From contig DAOUPL010000019.1 in assembly GCA_030626185.1 (NCBI GenBank), positions 1-14,526 of the forward strand: DNA of 14,526 nucleotides, written 5' to 3'. The notes beneath the pieces were generated by a model. That model was given only the letters and a program-made list of their open reading frames with translations, searched no databases and had not been told where the DNA came from. How positions within the stretch are numbered: position 1 is the stretch's first letter; each line of letters starts with the position of its first letter. The position numbers were made by a program, and so were the translations under genes. The stretch is from a bacterium (lineage in GTDB: Bacteria; Babelota; Babeliae; Babelales; Vermiphilaceae). Below, one piece after another: positions 1 through 5,271 of this stretch.

Positions 1-53
1 AAATCTTGTACTTGTGAAAAAATATTTACCATACTACAGCTTTTCATCGGCAT
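1..53 (-). CDS. Possible 5' end of a gene leaving the left edge
   Basis: On the minus strand an open frame starts at ATG 53 (or the second ATG at 47) and stays open to the window edge, giving about 17 residues beginning M-P-M-K-S-C. An AAAGGAT ribosome-binding-like sequence lies just upstream and is better spaced for the ATG at 47. Too little is visible to name a product, and it may be chance. Confidence 0.3.
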   Translation of the reverse strand, partial: MPMKSCSMVNIFSQVQD

Positions 54-128
54 ATCCTTTATTTTTCAAAAGGATAACAGATTTTTCTATATTTTTTTAC
101 TTAAATTAGATGCGTTTGCCCTGACTTA

Positions 129-413
129 ATGGGTGAAATATTTTGTTTACTTTTTTTCAGAAAAGATACTTATCCGTTTAAATATTTTAGATATTTTCAA
201 GAGTACTTTAGATATCGTGATAATATAAAAATGATTAAAAACGATAATAACTTACTTGAAATAGTACAAAACCCTAATTTAGAATGGATCAGTACAAATA
301 AAGATTTTGAAAGAATAATAACTCCAACTATTACTATTCCATTTATTTTATTTATCTCGTATATAGGATATTTTTACCATAATTTCACAGATATGACAGG
401 AATTATGCAGTAA
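129..413 (+). CDS. Doubtful small hypothetical protein
   Basis: An open frame of 94 codons that I do not recognise. It has no ribosome-binding sequence before the first ATG at 129. An internal ATG at 230 would give about 61 residues, also without a clear site. The C-terminal third contains a hydrophobic stretch (I-T-I-P-F-I-L-F-I-S-Y-I-G-Y-F) that could be one membrane segment. The region is very AT-rich and lies beside a decayed gene, so this may be a relic or a chance ORF. Confidence 0.25.
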   Translation: MGEIFCLLFFRKDTYPFKYFRYFQEYFRYRDNIKMIKNDNNLLEIVQNPNLEWISTNKDFERIITPTITIPFILFISYIGYFYHNFTDMTGIMQ

Positions 414-430
414 GTTAAAAATAATTTATC

Positions 431-719
431 ATGTCTCCGATAAGCGTCCCTGCAAATTTTGAATTAATTGAAGCCTTGGCGCAAATGTTGAACGCAACAA
501 CCCTAAGCCGCGCCATAGCTCCATGAGCGACTGTGTCCTGCGTAGCTTTACCATGTTCTTCATAGCCATTATTGGCGAAGTAAAAACGAAGCATGGACGA
601 CGAGTGATTTGGTCACTCATATGACAAATTATTGTGCCCAACGGCTGTATAATCGAATTGGGTTTAATGAATACAAGCGCGATTCGCATGGATTTGTTTA
701 TTTTGCTTATACTTTTTAG
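431..719 (+). pseudogene. Decayed gene relic, end resembles GNAT acetyltransferase
   Basis: No intact gene covers this stretch, but its base composition is richer in G+C than its flanks, as in former coding DNA. In the frame ending at TAG 717-719 the translation reads T-H-M-T-N-Y-C-A-Q-R-L-Y-N-R-I-G-F-N-E-Y. This fits the last conserved part of GNAT acetyltransferases, where an N...A...LY...GF motif packs near acetyl-CoA. Just upstream, in another frame, K-H-G-R-R-V-I-W-S-L would continue it naturally, implying a frameshift near 613-621. Further upstream every frame is broken. The identification rests on one short motif, so it is tentative. The 97-codon minus-strand ORF over the same DNA looks like a shadow. 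Confidence 0.35.
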
Positions 720-832
720 CAAAACTTCCTACCAATCGATACATTTGGCAATTAATTTACCATTTGACTATTTAGCTTTTACTGATAAACTGATTAAGAA
801 TAGAAAGAATAACCTTAAACAAAGGGTTTATT

Positions 833-1388
833 ATGAAAAAATTATTATTAATTGCTGCATTATTAGGTACAAGTGCTATTAAAGGCATGGAATACAACGG
901 TAAAGAATACTCAACAGGTACATGTAATTGGGAACGTATTGAGCAACTACAACCTAAAGAGTGTTATGGAAGGTTTAAAGAATATTCACGGTGGGAGGCA
1001 AAAGATCCCAAATCAGGTAAATATGTAGGTGGTATTAAAATTTACCCCCGAGAACTGTAGAATTAATTTTTTATACGTTGACCATGATTATAGAGGACAA
1101 GGAATCGGATCAACATTGTTTGCGTTGACTCTTAAATCACTAAAAAATTGTAAAAAAGTTACATGGAATTCACTCTCTAATGCAATAAAACTTTATGAAA
1201 GACTAGGTGCAACACGTGTGGATCCAAACTCCCTTACACTAACAATAGATCCTAAACTATCAAATTATATATCAATAGATCCAAACTTTAAAACAGCTAC
1301 AAAAAAGTATAAGAAAGAACGACAAGTACGACGCAGAAACAGAAGTACAAAAAAATTCTACAAAGCAGACAAAACTGAGTGGTTATAA
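833..1388 (+). pseudogene. Exported GNAT-family acetyltransferase, split by a frameshift
   Basis: Two overlapping reading frames together make one protein of about 185 residues. The first (833-1060) has a ribosome-binding sequence AAAGGG seven bases before ATG and a Sec signal peptide (M-K-K-L-L-L-I-A-A-L-L). It reaches G-G-I-K-I-Y-P and is then closed early. The second (about 1049-1388, also open from GTG 1029) carries GNAT motif A, Y-V-D-H-D-Y-R-G-Q-G-I-G, the pyrophosphate-binding R-x-x-G-x-G loop of acetyl-CoA-dependent N-acetyltransferases, followed by N-A-I-K-L-Y-E-R-L-G-A. Removing one C from the five at 1045-1049 joins them smoothly as I-Y-P-E-N-C-R-I-N-F-L-Y-V. A basic tail of about 35 residues follows the domain. 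GNAT enzymes transfer acetyl from acetyl-CoA to amines; the substrate here is unknown. Export of such an enzyme suggests a periplasmic or host-directed role, which is inference. It may be a real pseudogene, a phase-variable gene or a sequencing error. Confidence 0.75.
1045..1049 (+). other. Run of five C at the GNAT frameshift
   Basis: The only point at which the two GNAT frames can be joined by one base without losing a conserved residue is this C5 run. A four-C version restores a single reading frame. Confidence 0.6.
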
Positions 1389-1404
1389 AAAATACTGTAA
1401 TTAT

Positions 1405-1433
1405 AAAGAGCAGCTTACAATAAGTTGCTCTTT
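1405..1433. terminator. Shared hairpin terminator between GNAT gene and gpmI
   Basis: The stem pairs AAAGAGCA (1405-1412) and CTTA (1414-1417) with TAAG (1421-1424) and TGCTCTTT (1426-1433). A G-T wobble joins the two parts, and the loop is CAA. T runs follow on the plus strand, and the A-rich left side gives a T run on the minus strand, so it can serve both convergent genes. It overlaps the gpmI stop codon (1415-1417). Confidence 0.7.
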
Positions 1434-2917
1434 TGCTTTATCGCTATTCTCTCAATAAACTCTGCAACCTCACTCAATTCCCCCGGCAGCACCAACTCTT
1501 TATTCTTCCATTTTTTGCTAACCGCGTAAAACGGCACCAAGTTAGTCGTATGCGCAGTGTGTGGTTGTTGCAAAACTTCATCAAACATAACTTCTGCATT
1601 GCCATGATCAGCAGTAATAATCAACGTACCATCATGTTGCTCAACAACTTCATCGTACAACTGTTTAATTTGTTGATCCAAGCATTCTACAGCCTTAACC
1701 GTTGCATCAAAATTTCCTGAATGGCCAACCATATCTGCGTTAGCATAATTAATCAGATAAAAGTCATGTGGGTCATTCGCAAGTGATGCACAAACAGTTT
1801 GTGTAATTAGTTTCGCAGACATTTCTGGATACTCGATATAATTTTGTAATTTTAATGATGGAATCATATGCCATCGCTCACCAGTAAACGGTTTTTCTCT
1901 TCCCCCAGAAAAGAAATAGGTCACATGCGCATATTTTTCTGTTTCAGCGATAGTAAAAATTCGCTTATTTTGATTACTTAATTGCTCTTTAAGCGTGTTT
2001 TTTATTTCTTGACGCGTCATCATTACTTTATTAGTAAAATTATTGCCATATTTCACTGGTGTAAGAAAAAATAATAATTCGCGTTTTTGACGATCAAATG
2101 TATTAAACTGTTCATCAATAAACACTTGTGTAAGTTGCCGTGCGCGATCAGGCCGAACGTTGCAAAAAATTATACCATCGCCATTATTGATTGCATGATC
2201 ACGTGTTAACGCCGTCGGCGGTATAAATTCATCATAAATTTCTTTAGCGTAACAATCATCAATAACTTGCTGCCATTGTTTTTCTTTATTGTTCGGCTTA
2301 CAAAGCATCTCGTAAGTTTGTTGCGTACGTTGCCAATTGTTATCGCGATCCATCGCGTAAAAGCGTCCAGAAATTGAACCAATTACCACGTTATCAAAAG
2401 ATTGAATAAATTGTTCTAATTCCTGTAAATAATGCTTTGCTGATTGTGGTGCAACATCTCTGCCATCAAGAAATAAATGTAACACAATACGTTTAACATT
2501 TTGTTGTGCTGCTGCGCGAATAAATGCGTACAAATGTTTTGTGTGCGCGTGCACAGCAGCATCAGAAAGTAACGAAAACAAATGTAATGTTGTTTGTTTA
2601 TCAGCAACTTTTTGTAAACAATCAACAAGCGCTACGTTAGAAAAAAACGATTGATCATCAATCGCATTGTGCAACAACTTTAGTGGTTGATCGATAATGC
2701 GCCCTGCGCCAATGGTTAAATGCCCAACTTCAGAGTTGCCGATCATACCATCAAGTAGCCCAACAGCGCTGCCTGATGCTGACAACATCGCAAAAGGATA
2801 ATTATCTCTAAAATAATCTAAAATTGGTGTTTGTGCGTGATAAACCGCGTTATGCGCTTTTTGCGCACTGTGCCCAACTCCATCAAGAATTATTAAACAA
2901 ACTGGTTTAATCGACAT
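1415..2917 (-). CDS. gpmI: 2,3-bisphosphoglycerate-independent phosphoglycerate mutase
   Basis: Interconverts 3- and 2-phosphoglycerate in lower glycolysis, using two metal ions (usually Mn) and a phosphoserine intermediate in the cytoplasm. The 500 residues are close to the family's usual 510. The alkaline-phosphatase-type metal sites are all visible: D12 in L-I-I-L-D-G, the catalytic serine S62 in I-G-N-S-E-V-G-H, D395 and H399 in N-A-D-M-V-G-H-S-G-N, D437/H438 in T-A-D-H-G-N-A-E, and H456 in H-T-A-H-T-T-N. Substrate-binding parts are present too: H123 in S-D-A-A-V-H-A-H, D-G-R-D at 151-154, R-F-Y-A-M-D-R-D around 185-192, and R-P-D-R-A-R at 255-260. ATG 2917 is chosen because AGGAG (2923-2927) precedes it at good spacing. 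It stands alone, convergent with the GNAT gene and divergent from the secreted protein at 3142. The usual L-S-D-G-G-V-H reads L-S-D-A-A-V-H here; otherwise it is ordinary and should be functional. Confidence 0.97.
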   Translation of the reverse strand: MSIKPVCLIILDGVGHSAQKAHNAVYHAQTPILDYFRDNYPFAMLSASGSAVGLLDGMIGNSEVGHLTIGAGRIIDQPLKLLHNAIDDQSFFSNVALVDCLQKVADKQTTLHLFSLLSDAAVHAHTKHLYAFIRAAAQQNVKRIVLHLFLDGRDVAPQSAKHYLQELEQFIQSFDNVVIGSISGRFYAMDRDNNWQRTQQTYEMLCKPNNKEKQWQQVIDDCYAKEIYDEFIPPTALTRDHAINNGDGIIFCNVRPDRARQLTQVFIDEQFNTFDRQKRELLFFLTPVKYGNNFTNKVMMTRQEIKNTLKEQLSNQNKRIFTIAETEKYAHVTYFFSGGREKPFTGERWHMIPSLKLQNYIEYPEMSAKLITQTVCASLANDPHDFYLINYANADMVGHSGNFDATVKAVECLDQQIKQLYDEVVEQHDGTLIITADHGNAEVMFDEVLQQPHTAHTTNLVPFYAVSKKWKNKELVLPGELSEVAEFIERIAIKQKSNLL

Positions 2918-3075
2918 TCTTTCTCCTTTTTTGGTACATTATCAAAAAACATACAAAAAAACATAGAAAAAAGCCTAAACTTTACGTATTTTTTCACTTA
3001 ATACTACTTTTTTCTATTCAAATTGTATGACCCAATGGCAACATTGCATTCATATTGAAACTAAATGTTTTCTTA

Positions 3076-3103
3076 TTGACATTTTAATCAATGTTGCTAT
3101 GAT
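3076..3103 (+). promoter_or_regulatory. Sigma70-type promoter for the 110-residue secreted protein
   Basis: TTGACA (3076-3081, a perfect -35 match) is followed after 16 bases by TATGAT (3098-3103, five of six matches to TATAAT). It sits about 40 bases before the ATG at 3142 and is the clearest promoter in the window. Confidence 0.65.
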
Positions 3104-3141
3104 AGAAACAGGTATTTAAAAAATAAAAACTACGGACAAAC

Positions 3142-3474
3142 ATGAAAAAACTACTAATTATTGCAAGTTTATTGTCAATTACTTCGCTATACAGTGCTAA
3201 GCAAAATTCATCAGCATCAGAATCAGATAATCCGCATGTTAGACGAACAAGACCAACAACAACAGAGAGTGATGATGAATTACTTCGTAGACTTGATCAA
3301 CGTGACGATCTAATACGCAGAAATCTAAAAAGAGATAGAGCTCTAAAAAGACATATGCAAATTGTTTATAAAAAACCAACTTGTTGTCGTAGGCTTTTTG
3401 GATCAAACAATGATAAACGCCATTATGGTAGTGGATTTGGTGACGGATCTGGCAACAACGGAACCGTTGTTTAA
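3142..3474 (+). CDS. Small secreted basic protein of unknown function
   Basis: I do not recognise this 110-residue protein. It begins with a Sec signal peptide (M-K-K-L-L-I-I-A-S-L-L..., likely cut after A19), almost the same leader as the exported GNAT at 833. The mature part of about 90 residues opens with a Ser/Asp/Glu-rich stretch. A strongly charged segment follows at about 46-70 (repeated R-R-L-D-Q-R-D-D-L-I-R-R-type sequence), probably helical, then a Cys pair C81-C82 and a Gly/Asn/Ser-rich tail. No membrane segment follows the leader, so it is probably released or periplasmic. The ribosome-binding site is weak (ACGGAC), but the promoter is strong. The gene ends before a hairpin terminator and appears to be a single-gene unit. 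A secreted effector is possible but unproven. Confidence 0.7.
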   Translation: MKKLLIIASLLSITSLYSAKQNSSASESDNPHVRRTRPTTTESDDELLRRLDQRDDLIRRNLKRDRALKRHMQIVYKKPTCCRRLFGSNNDKRHYGSGFGDGSGNNGTVV

Positions 3475-3607
3475 TATAAAAATACAATCAATGGTGGTGT
3501 GTCAAAAAGAGGTAAACCTGGGCTCCGTAAATGGTCTTTAAAAAACTCACCAAACAATCAAAGAGTCTTATCTCTCACTTTCTAATCAAAACATAATCCT
3601 GATAATT

Positions 3608-3641
3608 AAAAACAGCGAGCAACACAACGCTCGCTGTTTTT
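3608..3641. terminator. Strong rho-independent terminator
   Basis: A perfect 13-bp stem pairs 3608-3620 (AAAAACAGCGAGC) with 3629-3641 (GCTCGCTGTTTTT), with an 8-base loop. The T run ends the right arm, and the A run on the left makes it usable in both directions. It lies 134 bases after the stop of the secreted protein. I see no gene in the 130 bases between them. Confidence 0.85.
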
Positions 3642-3661
3642 ACGTCTTTTTATTAATTTTA

Positions 3662-3670
3662 TGCTATTCT
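3662..3670 (+). promoter_or_regulatory. Possible extended -10 promoter element
   Basis: TGCTATTCT resembles an extended -10 (TGn followed by TATTCT, four of six matches to TATAAT). It lies about 40 bases before the ATG at 3712 and just after a terminator. No convincing -35 is seen. Confidence 0.3.
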
Positions 3671-3711
3671 AAAAATAGAAACTACTTACCATCTAACCTT
3701 TTTTAATAATT

Positions 3712-3930
3712 ATGCTATTTTATCACAATCGCTTTTTTGGCTCCCTATCAATCATCCTTGGCAGCATTATTCTTTATTTTGCCATTGGTGATCTTTTGTT
3801 GCGCTTGCTTTGTGCAGCATTCGGAATATTTTTAATTAATTACGGCATGAACATGCAAGGCCAACCATCTTTACGCTTTAAGTTTTCTAAATGGATGAAC
3901 CGCGATGGTTTTTGGCATCGTCCTTTTTAA
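3712..3930 (+). CDS. Small two-helix membrane protein, unknown function
   Basis: A 72-residue protein I do not recognise. Residues about 9-27 and 29-47 are hydrophobic and form one long or two close membrane helices (I-I-L-G-S-I-I-L-Y-F-A-I-G, then L-L-C-A-A-F-G-I-F-L-I-N-Y-G-M-N-M). A basic, aromatic C-terminal tail (K-F-S-K-W-M-N-R-D-G-F-W-H-R-P-F) probably lies in the cytoplasm. There is no evident ribosome-binding sequence. The gene lies between a strong terminator and an MscS channel gene on the same strand, 88 bases upstream of it, so the two may share a transcript. Confidence 0.6.
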   Translation: MLFYHNRFFGSLSIILGSIILYFAIGDLLLRLLCAAFGIFLINYGMNMQGQPSLRFKFSKWMNRDGFWHRPF

Positions 3931-3998
3931 TCAGTAATAACCATTGTTTGTGCTACGCAAAATAACCTATTTTTAACGTAACCTTTTAATCAGCAATA
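3922..3998 (+). repeat. Short imperfect direct repeat
   Basis: CCTTTTTAATCAGTAATA (3922-3939) recurs as CCTTTTAATCAGCAATA (3982-3998) in the leader before the channel gene. Copies differ by one T and one substitution. It could be a small duplication or a regulator site; nothing else supports either. Confidence 0.3.
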
Positions 3999-4018
3999 CA
4001 ATTTTATAGGAAATACTT

Positions 4019-4849
4019 ATGACACTTGATCAATCTATTTTAAACTTTTTTTCATTGTACTACGTACAAACAACAGTAAAGATTATCTTACTTGCTGTTG
4101 TTGGTTATGGAGTAACTTCATTTTTAAGCAAACATATCAGTTCTTTTATAAAACAAAAAGTGAACTCACACGTTGGCTTATTGGCACAAAAATTCATTTA
4201 TTATTTTGGCTTAACGTTGTTGCTACTTACAATTTTGAGCGAACTTGGTTTTAACTTAACCGCATTACTTGGTGCAGCGGGTGTTGCTGGTGTTGCCATT
4301 GGTTTTGCATCGCGTACGAGCATGTCTAACGTAATCAGTGGGATCTTTTTATTATTCGAACGTGCATTTTCTATCCATGATTTTATCAGCTTTGATGGTG
4401 TTTCTGGCACAGTGGAAGAGATTGATCTTTTTTCGGTAAAACTACGCACACTGGATAACACGTTAATTCGTGTACCCAATGAATTATTACTCACCAAACC
4501 AATCACTAACTTTTCTCATTACAAAACACGCCGCCTTTCGTGCACAATCACCGTTGATTATCAAACAAATATGAAAGAATTTGTCGAAACTGTTCGCACT
4601 GTTGCACAACAACAAAAGATTGTATTACAAGATCCGTTACCTGATATTCGCATTGATGAATTTTTTGATAATCATTGCTCTTTGCGTATGCGTTTTTGGG
4701 TAAACAACAGTGACGTTACACAAGCGCGACAAGATGTTCTTGCAGAGCTTAAGCAAGCGCTAACAAACAAAAATATAACTATTCACGAGCTGTACCTTGG
4801 CTTTAAAGTGCCAAACTCTTGCGTCACACACATTCGTATGCAAAAATAG
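4019..4849 (+). CDS. MscS-family small-conductance mechanosensitive channel
   Basis: An inner-membrane channel that opens under membrane tension to release solutes during hypo-osmotic shock. The 276 residues are close to the 286 of E. coli MscS. Three membrane helices are visible: about 17-37, 57-77 and the pore helix about 80-112, rich in Gly and Ala (L-L-G-A-A-G-V-A-G-V-A-I-G-F-A). A beta domain follows with the family signature G-V-S-G-T-V-E-E-I-D-L-F-S-V-K-L-R-T-L-D (127-146) and V-P-N-E (152-155). Residues about 165-276 form the cytoplasmic alpha/beta part. ATG 4019 is preceded by AGGA at good spacing. It converges with the putative immunity gene, whose stop is 23 bases away. The family assignment is clear; which MscS subtype is not. 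Confidence 0.93.
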   Translation: MTLDQSILNFFSLYYVQTTVKIILLAVVGYGVTSFLSKHISSFIKQKVNSHVGLLAQKFIYYFGLTLLLLTILSELGFNLTALLGAAGVAGVAIGFASRTSMSNVISGIFLLFERAFSIHDFISFDGVSGTVEEIDLFSVKLRTLDNTLIRVPNELLLTKPITNFSHYKTRRLSCTITVDYQTNMKEFVETVRTVAQQQKIVLQDPLPDIRIDEFFDNHCSLRMRFWVNNSDVTQARQDVLAELKQALTNKNITIHELYLGFKVPNSCVTHIRMQK

Positions 4850-4872
4850 TTTACACTTTATTCGAACTCACA

Positions 4873-5262
4873 TTAATTTTTAGTTTCTATAAAAAACTTA
4901 TCATTTTCTTGCTTGATAATCACTTCTTTTGGCTTAGGATCAGCATTAACAACTTTTTGATCCCACTCATCAAGAATCTTGATAAATTGCTCGCGGGATA
5001 TTTTTAATCGCGTTGGTATTTTTTCTTCAGAATATTGATCTTCAAGATAAATAGTACCATTATCATTTTCAAGAAAAGTACAATTCCCACTACAGCTTAC
5101 ACCATATTCAGTGTTGGGATCAGCAAGAGCCCATTCTTTATAATCATTTAAAAAATGTGGTGTATCGTCTCTTAAAAAACGACCTAATATTTCTATATCA
5201 ATGGAATTTCCATAATTATAATCGTATGAGCTATTATCATAAATAAATTTAACTATTTTCAT
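4873..5262 (-). CDS. Putative immunity protein for the adjacent EndoU-like toxin
   Basis: A 129-residue acidic, soluble protein with no signal peptide. It starts six bases after the toxin stop codon, so the two are surely co-transcribed. Size, acidity, cytoplasmic nature and 3' position are what is known for immunity proteins of polymorphic toxins, which bind and block the C-terminal toxin domain. I cannot name its immunity family. Visible features are P-H-F-L-N-D-Y-K-E-W at about 35-44, a C57-x3-C61 pair in a Gly/Ser-rich turn (V-S-C-S-G-N-C), I-S-R-E-Q-F-I-K-I-L-D-E-W at 88-100, and a beta-like end (K-E-V-I-I-K-Q). The function is inferred from position and should be read as a hypothesis. 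Confidence 0.6.
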   Translation of the reverse strand: MKIVKFIYDNSSYDYNYGNSIDIEILGRFLRDDTPHFLNDYKEWALADPNTEYGVSCSGNCTFLENDNGTIYLEDQYSEEKIPTRLKISREQFIKILDEWDQKVVNADPKPKEVIIKQENDKFFIETKN

Positions 5263-5271
5263 TGTTTCCTA
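5260..5271 (-). promoter_or_regulatory. Ribosome-binding site overlapping the toxin stop codon
   Basis: Read on the minus strand, the toxin stop and immunity start form TAGGAAACAATG. The AGGA ribosome-binding core shares bases with the TAG stop and lies four bases before ATG. This suggests coupled translation of toxin and immunity protein. Confidence 0.6.

Noticed and set aside
560..600. GGCGAAG...CGAAGC...GGACGACGAG sequence resembling the GC-rich block in the toxin gene
   Set aside because: Only short words match and the 18-base period is absent; it can equally be part of the GNAT-like relic.
429..722. 97-codon minus-strand ORF over the GNAT-like relic
   Set aside because: No ribosome-binding site and no recognisable domain; its openness is explained by the G+C-richer decayed gene on the other strand.
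745..774. TTGGCA and TATTTA as a promoter for the exported GNAT gene
   Set aside because: Weak -10 and spacing of 18; AT-rich DNA gives such matches often.
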